DNA of 64,000 nucleotides from Panorpa germanica (lineage: Eukaryota > Arthropoda > Insecta > Mecoptera > Panorpidae). Shown piece after piece: positions 12,908 through 27,200 of this stretch. The translations under genes were made by a program, and so were the position numbers. The DNA lies in assembly GCA_963678705.1 (NCBI GenBank), contig OY783216.1, positions 9,486,001-9,550,000 of the forward strand, given 5' to 3'. Under the pieces are notes generated by a model that worked only from the letters and a program-made list of their open reading frames with translations, did not search any database and was not told the DNA's origin. Position 1 is the first letter of the stretch. Every line of letters begins with the position of its first letter.

Positions 12908-15272
12908 AAATTTGGTTTGAATCTTGGAACATTTATCTTAATTTTCTGAAAACAAAATTAATGATATATTTTTAAAGATTTTAACGGGGGGTTTTCCTGA
13001 ATTCGAAAGAAAGCACATACAAGGTGATATCACCCATAAAATACTTTAATAACGATAGTATTATATAAAAATATACCAAAAATATAAAAACTGTTTCTTA
13101 TTTGCAGATTCTTTAATATAAAAGTCGAAACAAAAAGCAAAGCACAGCAATTTTAATATTTTAAATGGTATTTATTAAAATAATATGTATTTTTTATTTG
13201 CTATATAAGAATTAGAAAATAAGTGTTTATAATAAAACAAACAAATGTTGTATATTCAAATATTTTGTTTGTTAATTAATTTTTTTAATTTCCATTTATT
13301 TCCAGTGGAGATAGCTAAATTTAACGAGGTACAGGACGTACTATCAATGCAAAAAGTTTATCTCTGGGTGAACATTACTATAAAATAATCAAATCCTTTC
13401 CTAATGTAGTAATGGAGCGACTCCACCTCTGCTCCATTGACCCGGTTTTCGAACAAAGCAATAAGTCATCGTATTAGACTCATTTGTGATATCACATTAT
13501 AGCCCACAGGTCACAGGTTTCCCTCCCCTTCCTTGTACAAACATAATGTCTAGATAAATCATACGATGAATTTGTTTGATTATCAAATCAATAGACAATG
13601 TATTAGGTACCATATGTTGGGTAGAAAAGTAAAGATACTGTCCAACGAAACCCACTTTATGCTAAACTTGACAAATGCCTATCATTTATCAGCAGCGTTA
13701 TTAGGAATTACGAACCTAACGATTTAGAGACAGGGTTGCGTGTTGGCAACATGTGTTTCGGTAAGTTTGATTGAAGACTGGTTTTATAGAACAATGTTAA
13801 AGATGTAATGGAAAGTGTTGTGTGTATTCAATTTAAGACCCCGTCACTCACTTTGTTTCAGACCAATATTCGGTACTCAGAATTAAAATTTATAATTCTT
13901 CTCTTTTTGCAATATATAAAGAAAGAATGAAATTAAACTTCTGTCATTTTCCAACTTAATAATATATTTTTTTCAACGTAAAGCTATTCGAAAAACGCCT
14001 AACTTTGATGTATTATTTAAATGAATATATGGCATATATTAAATAACTAGCTGGTCAAACGGTCAAACGGTCAAATCCTTCCTTATTTATTCCTCTTTAA
14101 AAAAATCATAAAAGCACTATCCTCAAGATCAGATCCCTCATGAATTTCGGCTAAAATTTTGTAAACAGCAGAGACAATTCTTATATAATATAACATTTTC
14201 AAAATATACAATACACAACTGTTTTTATTTTAAAAGATTACATCTAGTAAAAAATGTATTAAGTTGTTCTCGCCTAAAAACTAGGCAACCAATACTACAC
14301 ATATACATTTAAAACATTTTAGTGAATTAAAATTGCGTTGTTTAGTTATGCTACTGATTATACGTCTATTATCTTTTATTATATCACGCTCAGACACAGA
14401 CTCAAGCATCCACTGGCTCCACATTTGAATGGCTCGTCGTACGTGACGTCATTACTTGGAAGTCAATAGCAGTGGATGAACGACCTCATTAGTACCATAA
14501 TATCATAATGTGATATACAAGAGATAAGCAGTAATGATGACACAGATACAGCTAAACCTTGTACTTATTGGACCATTAATAAGTTTGATTTAATTTGTCG
14601 CATATTCTTTGAACATAACGACTTTTAATCTTTTTCCTAAAAACAGTGACGAATTGGACCATTTTTTATTAAAATAATCAATGCATTTTAATTTATTTTA
14701 GAATTGTCAGAAGACTCACTTATGAATAAATGTACAATAAGTGTCTAATTACATCGACTGGTTTTTGTCTGACTCAAAAAATTCACACACTATGTGTGTG
14801 GCTGATTAAATTCAGAAAATGCTTTCATGCACTACCGAATTCACTTTTTGGAGGCCTGGCGTAAGCACCCAAAAACATGGCACATCAATTCTAAAATTAC
14901 CATGCCTCTTTCACCTCTATTCACACAATCACAATTGAATATTGTCTATTATTTATTCATTTATATTATTTATATATTTATTTCAAAGGTAGGGCCGGCG
15001 TCACTTGCACCATGCTTAATACAGCATTGCTTTCGTGTTCAATTATTAGCTCACGCACTTACTGGGCAACGGTGTGAGCCATGTAAGTATAAAGGAAAAT
15101 TAACTAAACGTTTTATTTAATGATGATGTTCTACAATTAATTTTACTGACTTTCTGAATTCGCAAAGCGACAAAGATTAAAAGAATTGAGTGATCCTTGT
15201 TCAAAATGTCCGACTAAATTAGCTGGGTGATATTATTATTATCTAGTACGTATAATATAATCGATCTCATAC
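12908..15272. other. No recognisable gene; expected home of the COLGALT C-terminal exons
   Basis: I read both strands for the missing GT25 C-terminal exons (motifs such as GCFLSHY, YWTLGY and PTHYTG) and did not find them. A GC-richer block at about 14990-15085 (ggtagggccggcgtcacttg onward) stands out but is unassigned; it may be a SINE-like remnant. Two short inverted repeats are visible near 13410-13440 (tggagcgactccacctctgc). Confidence 0.5.
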
Positions 15273-18200
15273 CTGCCATCAACAGCATCTAACGCCACAA
15301 CATCCAGTCCTAGCTCCATAAAACACAGCTCCATTCTATTTCGACGTTCAGGTCTTCTTTTTAAATTTATCATATACACCTCAGAAAATTGTAATTTGTC
15401 TCTAGAAATAATATTAAATCATTAATTCTAATACTAAAAAAATGTAAGTTTCACTGAATAAAATATCTTACTTTTGAGGATAGAATACATAATCACTTAA
15501 ATAATCATTTACTATTATTGGTTTCATTTCTGATAATATCAATAATTTTATATTTATAAGTTGAGCTTTATCGTGCGCAAGAGTATCACCTTGCTCTAGA
15601 GGCACCATTATATATCCATAATTATTCTTATTTGAAATGTGGAGAGATATACCTAAAAAAATATTTATATATTTTAGTTGAATCTTTCATTCGAAGTTAA
15701 TCTATTCAATTTCATATATTATTCAAAACTTAATAGTTATACGTTTCCAAAAGATGGCATTAGTGACATATATTTAATTTACAATTTTATTACAAGAATA
15801 ATATTTCTTATGATTACTTAAAAGGCAACTACTTTAAGACAGTAAATGTTTTTTACAAACTGTTGCCAGTACGACTCCGTTAGAAATCATATAAATTAAA
15901 AATCTACAAATGTTTGTCATAAAAGAGTCTGATCACGGTTCAGTTTCTCACTTAGTTCATATGAAATGTCTCTATTATGGGCTACAAATAACAAAAGCAC
16001 TTCACATGTCAGATTTCAAGCGATGAAACGGTTGATGCGAGCTACAATGCTACTATCTACTTATTATAATGTTCGTAATGTTCCAATTTAACATGGAAAA
16101 CTCATAAGAACTCATAGATATTTATATATATAGAGCGTTATATATTTATTTATTTATTTATTTATTTATATATATATCCGGTAACAAAATCGTATATGGT
16201 ATCTTCTAAACGGCGCCTACAAAGTTCTTCAAATTTTGGTATGATGTAAAGGACGAATTTCTAAGACTTTCTACGTCCCTGAATTTTCCCCTGAATTTCC
16301 GTGGAAAAACTTATACTGGAAAAACTGGAAAATTCGAAAAAATACTTTTGCTATTATCTGACGAACTAGAAAAGATAGAAAACTGAAATTTGGTGTGTGT
16401 ATTGAGATCATAATTGTGCACATTTGCCAATAGTTGGAAATTGGAAATTAAAGTTCAGTAGCGGCGCGAATTTCCGGGGGCAATGTTAGAATAGAGTTAG
16501 GACGTTGAAATTTAATATGTAGGCTCGCTGTAGACAGTTATTAATGAAAAAAAATAAACAGCCACAAATTTCCAGTGGCGGCGGGAGTTGAGACAGTAAA
16601 AGCCAGAAATATTGAAAATGTAGTATTATAACTTAGGGTATGTATGGAGACACTAATTGCGCATGTTTGCCAATAATTAGATTACCAAAATTTTAATTCA
16701 GTAGCGGCGTGATTTTTTGGGGGCAATGTCGCAACAGAGCTGGAACGTTAAAATTTGGAACGGGGGCCATATATAGAGTATCATTAAAGACACACTATAG
16801 AAATTTGCAACTTTCCAGAGGCGGCGGGCGCTGGGGGCCACCAGATATTTGAAATATATGGAGATGAAAGGCTATAGTTTAGAATATATATTCTTATATA
16901 CAAATAAAATAGATCCTCGTGCTAAAATTTAACAAACTTGTTCAGTAGCGGAGGCTTGTGGGGGGTACTAATGCTAAAATATATATACAAAACTGAAATT
17001 TAGTATGCAGATATAGATTGACATTACTATTACGAAAATATAAAAAAAAACTACATTTTCTTAAGTGCAACATTAGAGTGGCGGGTGATAAACCGAATAT
17101 AAGAACAATATAGAGGTACAACGATGATATTTTGCATGTAGAATATTAACTAGAAGCTAAATAGTTCTCTATAAGTCAGATATTCAAATTACATTCAGTA
17201 GTAGAATTGGATTGATTTTTGGTGCGTTTGTTGTGCTGTGAAATCGAACAGGAGTGAGAGGTATAGGGGGGAAATAGTTAACAGCCCCAAATATCAAAAA
17301 AAAGAAAAAGTGAAAAAATAGAAACTATGCACGTGCATATTTGCGAAAATAAATTTAACCTTAGTAGCGGCGTTAAATTGGGGAAGTGGGGGCGGGAAAA
17401 CGCTTTGAAAAAGAACTCAATTTTGAAATTTCGATCATTTATAAAAGTAGGGGTAGATAAAGGTAGTGAGAGTTGTTACGAGCAAAATAGATTGCTATGC
17501 CTAAAATTTGACAATTTTATTTCAGCAGCGGGGATTAATGGGGAGACTAATATTATAACGTAAATATAAATACGAAATATAGAGTGTAAGATTACAGTAC
17601 AGTTTTAATCATGTAAATGAATTGCTGTAATAGCGAATTGGTAGTGTCTGATTGGAGAAGAGTGTGGCGCTGGGGTTCAGTTCTAAGTAACAGTGATGTT
17701 ACAAGTAGTGGCGATAGATTATAATTGTTCTGGGAGGTAACCGTATTGCAGAATATGTGCTTTGGTGCTGAAAGTGAGGGTGGCGGGGTATGGGGATTGA
17801 ATCGAAAGTGCAATAACGGTAAGGAAAAGGCCTAGAGATGAGATTATTAGGAGCGAACTGCTAGGCTTTCTTAAAAACATAAATGAATTGATGTAATTAG
17901 TAGGTTTACATTGAAATTAGTGAAAATTTTATCAAAGATTTATCTTATCGAATAATTATTAAAAAATAATGTACTTCTAAGGATGAAATTTAGTACGCAG
18001 GTTGCCAGTAAAGTATTCATTTGGAAAACTAATTGTTAAGAGATTAGTACGCAGGGGGTGGAAGCGCAGAATTATTTAATGATTGCGCTAAACGGGGGGT
18101 ATAGGAAAGTGCCCTAATAAGCGATGATGTTCAGTTAAGCTGTAGTGTTGCAAGTGGGCGCATTATGGCAAAGGTGCAGATGATTACATTTAAAAGTGCG

Positions 18201-21200
18201 AGAACGATACAGAGCATGGAGCCAAGAGGTGCTTGATGTTTAGGGGCGGGGCAGTGGACATTGTTCAATACTGTGCTTTATTATGGTAAATGATAATATT
18301 ACGCAGCGGGGGCGCTGTGAAAGTACTCTAATGACCGACGATGCTCAGGGAAGAAGCGATGCAGAGTGCTAAAAGTAGGAGGCGCTTTATGGCAGAAGTT
18401 TAGAGGAATCAAATTAAAAGTTCGGAAACGTGAGAGAGCCAAGAGGTGACGATTGGGGCTTATGGGCGGGGGAACTCGAGACTGGTCAATACAGTGCTTT
18501 ATTACTGTAAATAAAGGAATTATAACAAAATAATATTTTGCATTTTATTTGCGATATATACAGCAGACTTGGAGGGGGTAATGGAAAGAGAACATGATGG
18601 GGGGTGCTAATAGGAAGACACTACAAGATATGGACTTTAGCATACGCTGACGATATAGTCCTGTTGGCAAAAAGGGAAGGAGAGCTGCAGGAGATGGCTC
18701 ACCGGCTAGGGAGATATATAGAGAGGAAAGGACTAGAGTTAAATGTGGAAAAGACAAAAATTATGGTATTTAAAAAAGGGGGTGGAAAAAGAAGACATAA
18801 AAGGTGGAAATACAAGACAGAGGACATTGAGGAAGTAGAAGAATTCAAATATCTGGGCTACACTTTTAAAAAGAACAATGGAGAAGAGGCTCAGATAAGG
18901 GAGGTAGCAAAGAAGGCGGAGCTAGCAATGCGACGGGTATGGGGACTAAGGGAAAAGGTATTTGGGGGGACATACAAAAGAGAATATGGATGTTTGATAG
19001 ACTGATAGCCAGTATGATGTTGTATGGAGCAGAGGTTTGGGGGTGGAAGGAGCAAGAAAAGTTGGCAAGAATACAGGTGAGATATATTAAATGGATACTA
19101 TGGCTGGACAGGTGCACGCCAGGATAAATGGCTATGGAGGAGCTAAAAAGGGATAAGATACGAATTAAAACAGGGGAAAGAGCAGTAAAATACGAGGAGA
19201 ATTTCCACAGAGCGGAAAGAAAAATTTTAAAGTAAATAAGAGAGGATAGCATAAAGAATGGGGAAAGAAGGAGGTACAAAAAAGAGAAAATAGTACTTTG
19301 AAAGGAATGGAATGGCGATCAAGGAGGCAGAGAGAAGAAGAGAAGAAGGTCGAAGAGGAGCTAAGGAGAAGGGATAAGGAGATACAACAGCAGGAGAGAA
19401 TGGGAAAAATAGAAAAAAGTAACTACAATAAAAGATATAAAAGGTTATAAGAAAATACTGTGCCTCAGTACCTTATAGAAAAAGACATAAAACACATAAG
19501 AAGAATAGCAAGGTTTAGATTGGGAAATGAGGAAAAAGGAAACAGATACTGGGAAAAGAGTGAGGAAAGAAAGTGTAGAGTGTGCGGAGCGAAGGACGAA
19601 ACACTGGAGCACATTAAGTTTGAGGGTAAGGAAAAAGTAGCTAGCGAAAGGAATATTGGCCAGCTATTAAAGGGAGGCAGTGAAGGAAAGAGGTGGATGG
19701 CGGAAATAGTAAGAAGGAAAGGAAAAACAGAAGAATAAATAAGTTGGTGGAGAATAATGTAAATTTAATTGTAAGTTGAAGTATATGAAATGTATTAAGA
19801 ATGTAGATTGTAAAGCCGAAAGGCGAACAATAAACAATATTTCAGGATTATTTTCTATTTATCAAATAACTTTTATTTATTCACAAATATTAAATACACG
19901 TCGCTTTGCGACGGGGCGAAGCGCTAGTCTACTTATTATAATGTTCGTAATGTTCCAATTTAACATGGAAAACCCATAAGAACTCATAGATATTTATATA
20001 TATATATATATATATAGCGATATTTATATATCCGGTAACAAAATCGTATATGGTATCTTCTAAACGGCGCCTACAAAGTTCTTCAAATTTTGGTATGATG
20101 TAAAGGACGAATTTCTAAGACTTTCTACGTTCCTGAATTTTTCCCTGAATTTCCGTGGAAAAACTTATACTGGAAAAACTGGAAAATTCCAAAAAATACT
20201 TTTGCTAATATCTGACGAACTAGAAAAGATAGAAAACTGAAATTTGGTGTGTGTATTGAGATCATAATTGTGCACATTTGCCATTAGTTGGAAATTGGAA
20301 ATTTAAGTTCAGTAGCGGCGCGAATTTCCGGGGGCAATGTTAGAATAGAGTTAGGACGTTGAAATTTAATATGTAGGCTCGCTGTAGACAGTTATTAATG
20401 AAAAAAAATAAACAGCCCCAAATTTCCAGTGGCGGCGGGAGTTGAGAAAGTAAAAGCCAGAAATATTAAAAATGTAGTATTATAACTTAGGGTATGTATG
20501 GAGACACTAATTGCGCATGTTTGCCAATAATTAGATTACCAAAATTTTAATTCAGTAGCGGCGTGATTTTTTGGGGGCAATGTCGCAACAGAGCTAGAAC
20601 GTTAAAATTTGGAACGGGGGCCATATATAGAGTATCATTAAAGACACACTATAGAATTTTGCAACTTTCCAGAGGCGGCGGGCGCTGGGGACCAAAAACC
20701 AGATATTTGAAATATATGAAGATGAAAGGCTATAGTTTAGAATATATATTCTTAGATACAAATAAAATAGATCCTCGTGCTAAAATTTAACAAACTTGTT
20801 CAGTAGCGGAGGTTTGTGGGGGGTACTAATGCTAAAATATATATACAAAACTGAAATTTATTATGCAGATATAGATTGACATTATTATTACGAAAATATA
20901 AAAAAAACTACATTTTCTTAAGTGCAACATTAGAGTGGCGGGTGATAAACCGAATATAAGAACAATATAGAGGTACAACGATGATATTTTGCATGTAGAA
21001 TATTAAATAGAAGCTAAATAGTTCTCTATAAGTCAGATATTCAAATTACATTCAGTAGTAGAATTGGATTGATTTTTGGTGCGTTTGTTGTGCTGTGAAA
21101 TCGAACAGGAGTGAGAGGTATAGGGGGGAAATAGTTAACAGCCCCAAATATCAAAAAAAAGAAAAAGTGAAAAAATAGAAACTATGCACGTGCATATTTG

Positions 21201-24200
21201 CGAAAATAAATTTAACCTTAGTAGCGGCGTTAAATTGGGGAAGTGGGGGCGGGAAAACGCTTTGCCAAAGAACTCAATTTTGAAATTTCGATCATTTATA
21301 AAAGTAGGGGTAGATAAAGGTAGTGAGAGTTGTTACGAGCAAAATAGATTGCTATGCCTAAAATTTGACAATTTTATTTCAGCAGCGGGGATTAATGGGG
21401 AGACTAATATTATAACGTAAATATAAATACGAAATATAGAGTGTAAGATTACAGTACAGTTTTAATCATGTAAATGAATTGCTGTAATAGCGAATTGGTA
21501 GTGTCTGATTGGAGAAGAGTGTGGCGCTGGGGTTCAGTTCTAAGTAACAGTGATGTTACAAGTAGTGGCGATAGATTATAATGGCTCTGGGAGGTAACCG
21601 TATTGCAGAATATGTGCTTTGTTGCTGAAAGTGAGGGTAGCGGGGTATGGGGATTAAATCGAAAGTGCAATAACGGTAAGGAAAAGGCCTAGAGATGAGA
21701 TTATTAGGAGCGAACTGCTAGGCTTTCCTAAAAACATAAATGAATTGATGTAATTAGTAGGTTTACATTAAAATTAGTGAAAATTTTATCAAAGATTTAT
21801 CTTATCGAATAATTATTAAAAAATAATGTACTTCTAAGGATGAAATTTAGTATGCAGGTTGCCAGTAAAGTATTAATTTGGAAAACTAATTGTTAAGAGA
21901 TTAGTACGCAGGGGGTGGAAGCGCAGAATTATTTAATGATTGCGCTAAACGGGGGGTATAGGAAAGTGCCCTAATAAGCGATGATGTTCAGTTAAGCTGT
22001 AGAGTTGCAAGTGGGCGCATTATGGCAAAGGTGCAGATGATTACATTTAAAAGTGCGAGAACGATACAGAGCATGGAGCCAAGAGGTGCTTGATGTTTAG
22101 GGGCGGGGCAGTGGACATTGTTCAATACTGTGCTTTATTATGGTAAATGATAATATTACGCAGCGGGGGCGCTGTGAAAGTACTCTAAGGACCGACGATG
22201 CTCAGGGAAGAAGCGATGCAGAGTGCTAAAAGTAGGAGGCGCTTTATGGCAGAAGTTTAGAGGAATCAAATTAAAAGTTCGGAAACGTAAGAGAGCATGG
22301 AGCCAAGAGGTGACGATTGGGGCTTATGGGCGGGGGCACTGGAGACTGGTCAATACAGTGCTTTATTACTGTAAATAAAGGAATTATAACAAAATAATAT
22401 TTTGCATTTTATTTGCGATATATACAGCAGACTTGGAGGGGTAATGGAAAGAGGACAAGATGGGGGGGGGGGGCTAATAGGAAGACACTACAAGATATGG
22501 ACTTTAGCATACGCTGACGATATAGTCCTGTTGGCAAAAAGGGAAGGAGAGCTGCAGGAGATGGCTCACCGGCTAGGGAGATACATAGACAGGAAAGGAC
22601 TAGAGTTAAATGTGGAAAAGACAAAAATTATGGTATTTAAAAAAGGGGGTGGAAAAATAAGACATAAAAAGTTGGAAATACAAGACAGAGGACATTGAGG
22701 AAGTAGAAGTATTCAAATATCTGGGCTACACTTTTAAAAAGAACAATGGAGAAGAGGCTCAGATAAGGGAGGTAGCAAAGAAGGCGGAGCTAGCAATGCG
22801 ACGGGTATGGGGACTAAGGGAAAAGGTATTTTGGGGGGACATACAAAAGAGAATATGGATGTTTGATAGACTGATAGCCAGTATGATGTTGTATGGAGCA
22901 GAGGTTTGGGGCTGGAAGGAGCAAGAAAAGTTGGCAAGAATACAGGTGAGATATATTAAATGGTTACTATGGCTGGACAGGTGCTCGCCAGGATACATGG
23001 CTATGGAGGAGCTAAAAAGGGATAAGATACGAATTAAAACAGGGGAAAGAGCAGTAAAATACGAGGAGAAATTCCACAGAGCGGAAAGCAAAATTTTAAA
23101 GAAAATAAGAGAGGATAGCATAAAGAATGGGGAAAGGAGGAGGTACAAAAAAGAGAAAATAGTACTTTGAAAGGAATGGAATGGCGATCGAGGAGGCAGA
23201 GAAGAGAAGAGAAGGAGGTGGAAGAGGAGCTAAGGAGAAGGGATAAGGAGATACAACAGCAGGAGAGAATGGGAAAAATAGAAAAAAGTAACTACAATAA
23301 AAGATATAAAGGGTTATAAGAAAATACTGTGCTTAAGTACCTTATAGAAAAAGACATAAAACACATAAGAAGAATAGCAACGTTTAGATTGGGAAATGAG
23401 GAAAAAGGAAACAGATACTGGGAAAAGAGTGAGGAAAGAAAGTGTAGAGTGTGCGGAGCGGAGGACGAAACACTGGAGCACATTAAGTTTGAGTGTAAGG
23501 AAAAAGTAGCTAGCGAAAGGAATATTGGCCAGCTATTAAAGGGAAGCAGTGAAGGAAAGAGGTGGATGGCGGAAATAGTAAGAAGGAAAGGAAAAACAGA
23601 AGAATAAATAAGTTGGTGGAGAATAATGTGAATTTAATTGTAAGTTGAAGTATATGAAATGTATTAAGAATGTAGATTGTAAAGCCGAAAGGCGAACAAT
23701 AAACAATATTTCAGGATTATTTTCTATTTATCAAATAACTTTTATTTATTCACAAATATTAAATACACGTCGCTTTGCGACGGGGCGAAGCGCTAGTCTA
23801 CTTATTATAATGTTCGTAATGTTCCAATTTAACATGGAAAACCCATAAGAACTCATAGATATTTATATATATATATATATATAGATATTTATATATCCGG
23901 TAACAAAATCGTATATGGTATCTTCTAAACGGCGCCTACAAAGTTCTTCAAATTTTGGTACGATGTAAAGGACGAATTTCTAAGACTTTCTACGGCCCTG
24001 AATTTCCCCCTGAATTTCCGTGGAAAAACTTATACTTGAAAAACTGGAAAATTCGAAAAAATACTTTTGCTAATATCTGACGAACTAGAAAAGATAGAAA
24101 ACTGAAATTTGGTATGTGTATTGAGATCATAATTGTGCACATTTTCCGATAGTTGGAAATTTGAAATTTGAGTTCAGTAGCGGCGCGAATTTCTGGGGGC

Positions 24201-27200
24201 AATGTTAGAATAGAGTTAGGACGTTCAAATTTAATATGTAGGCTCGCTGTAGACAGTAATTAATGAAAAAAAATAAACAGCCCCAAATTTCCAGTGGCGG
24301 CGGGAGTTGAGACAATAAAAGCCAGAAATATTGAAAAAGAAGTATTAAAACTTTGGATATGTATTAAGACACTAATTGTGCATCTTTGCCAATAATTGGA
24401 TTACCAAAATTTTAATTCAGTAGCGGCGTGATTTTTTGGGGGCAATGTCGCAACAGAGCTAGAACGTTAAAATTTGGAACGGGGGCCATATATAGAGTGT
24501 TATTAAAGACACACTATAGAAATTTGCAACTTTCCAGAGGCGGCGGGCGCTGGGGGCCAAAAACCAGAAATATGAAATATATAGAGATAAAAGGCTATTG
24601 TTTAGAATATATGTTCTTAGATACAAATAAAATAGATCCCCGTGCTAAACTTTAACAAACTTGTTCAGTAGCGGAGGTTTGTGGGGGGTTCTAATGCTAA
24701 AATATAAATACAAAGCTGAAATTTAGTATGCAGATATAGATTGACATATTTATTACGAAAATATAAAAAGAACTACATTTTCTTAAGTGCAACATTAAAA
24801 TGGGGGGGGGGGGGTTATAAACCGAGTATAAGAACAATATAGAGGTACAACGATGATATTTTGCATGTAGAATATTAAATAGAAGCTAAATAGTTCTCTA
24901 TAAGTCAGATATTCAAATTACATTCAGTAGTAGAATTGGATTGATTTTTGGTGCGTTTGTTGTGCTGTGAAATCGAACAGGAGTGAGGGGTATAGGGGGG
25001 AAATAGTTAACAGCCCCAAATATAAAAAAATAGAAAAAGTGAAAAAATAGAAACTATGCATGTGCATATTTGCGAAAATAAATTTAACCTTAGTAGCGGC
25101 GTGAAATTGAGGAAGTGGGGGCGGGAAAAAGCTTTGCCAAAGAACTCAATTTTGAAATTTCGATCATTTATAAAAGTAGGGGTAAATAAAGGTAGAAAGA
25201 GTTGCTACGAGCAAAATAGATCGCTATGCCTAAAATTTGACAATTTTATTTCACGAGCGGGGATTAATGGGGAGACTAATATTATAACGTAAATATAAAT
25301 ACGAAATGTAGAATGTAAGATTACAGTACAGTTTTAATCATGTAAATGAATTGCTATAATATCGAAATAATAGTGCCTGATTGGAGAAGAGTGTGGCGCT
25401 GGGATTCAGTACTAGTAACGGTGGTGTTAGAAGTAGTGGCGATAGATTATAATGGCCCTGAGAAGTAACCGTGTTGCAGAATATGTGCTTTGGTGCTGTA
25501 AGTGTGGGTGGCGGGGTATGGGGATTAAATCGAAAGTGCAATAACGGGAAGGAAAAGGCCTAGAGATGAGATTATTAGGAGCGAACTGCTAGGCTTTCTT
25601 AAGAACATAAATGAATTGATGTAATTAGTAGGTTTACATTGAAATGAGTGAAAATTAATTTTATCAAGCATTTATCTTATCGAATAATTATTAAAAATTA
25701 ATGTACTTCTAAGGGTGAAATTTAAAATGTAGGTTGCCAGTAAAGTATTAATTTTAAAAACTAATTGCTAAGAGATTAGTACGCAGGGGGTAAAAGCGCA
25801 AGATTATTTAATGATTGCGGTAAAACGGGGCGATAGGAAAGTGCCGTAATGAGCGATGATGCTCAGGTGGGCTGTGGTGTTGCAAGTGGGCGCATTGTGG
25901 CAGAGGTGCAGAGGAATACAATTGAAAGTGCGAGAACGATACAGAGCATGGAGCCAAGAGATGATGATTGGTATTTAGGGGCAGGGCAGTGGACATTGTT
26001 CAATACTGTGCTTTATTAGCATAAATGATAATTTTACACAGAGAGGAGGAAATGAAGAATTATTTAGTTATAGTGCCAAAGCGGGGGCGCTGTAAAAGTA
26101 CTCTAAGTACCGACGATGCTTAGGAAAGAAGCGATACAGAGTGCTGAAGAAAGAAGGCGCTCCATGGCAGAAGTTTAGAGGAATCAAATTAAAAGTTCGG
26201 AAACGTAAGAGAGCATGCAGTTAAGAGGTCATGATTGGGGCTTATGGGCGGGGGCACTGGAGACTGGTCAATACAGTGCTTTATTACTGTAAATGAAAGA
26301 ATTATAACAAAGTAAGGAAACATAAATTTAAAAAAGGATATATTTTAACGAAAATTACTTAAAAATAATATTTTGCATTATTTTCAATTTAGCAAATAAA
26401 TTTATTTATTCACAAATATTATATACACGTCGCTTTGCGACGGGGCGAAGCGCTAGTCTACTATTATAATGTTCGTAATGTTCCAATTTAACATGGAAAA
26501 CTCATAAGAACTCATAGATATTTATATATATATATATATTTCCGGTAACAAAATCTGTATGGTATCTTCTAAACGGCGCCTACAAAGTTTTTTAAATTTT
26601 GATATTATGTAAAGGACAAATTTCTAAGACTTTCTACGTCCCTGAATTTTCCCCTGAATTTCCCTGGAACAAATTATTCTGGAAAAACTGGAAAATTCGA
26701 AAAAATACTTTTGCAAATATCTGACGAACTAGAAAAGATAGAAAACTGAAATTTGGTGTGTGTATTAAGGTATTCAATGCTGACATTTCTCAAAAATTAG
26801 AAATTCAAAAATTGAAAAAGGGGGGGTTAAAGAAATTTGGGGGCCCGTTAGGGAACTTTGGAGAAAGTTCATATTCTGGATTCTAGAATAATTAAGTATA
26901 TTAATAATAAAAAAAAATTCAAAATTTCAAAATTTTATTGGGGGGCACGGGGGCAGTATTTTTCGAGAGTAAAAATTGTGCTAGAAAGTTAAAATTTTGT
27001 ATATAGGCTAACCTTGGTAACTTATTTACGAATCGAAAAAAAAAATCACAAATTTTGAAAAAAAGTTGGTCAATTAACGCATAAATTGAAAATAATTTTT
27101 ATTTTGATAAAAAAAAAATATTTTTTTAATCAATTTATATGTGTGTATATGTGCGCGAGTTTATTTATTATTTCAATTTAAAAATAGAACAGTTAAATAT

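Noticed and set aside
14827-15120. 97-codon plus-strand frame
   Set aside because: Runs through an AT-rich simple stretch into the GC-richer block. No domain and no splice context.
17327-17563. 78-codon frame repeated at 21184-21420 and 25056-25292
   Set aside because: Repeated because the Helitron-like units are repeated. Composition is like the rest of the unit, the substitutions do not look constrained to preserve a protein, and no domain is recognised.
18866-19279. 137-codon minus-strand frame (and 22759-23148)
   Set aside because: Antisense to the LINE reverse transcriptase and stop-free only because the sense strand is purine-rich. No domain.
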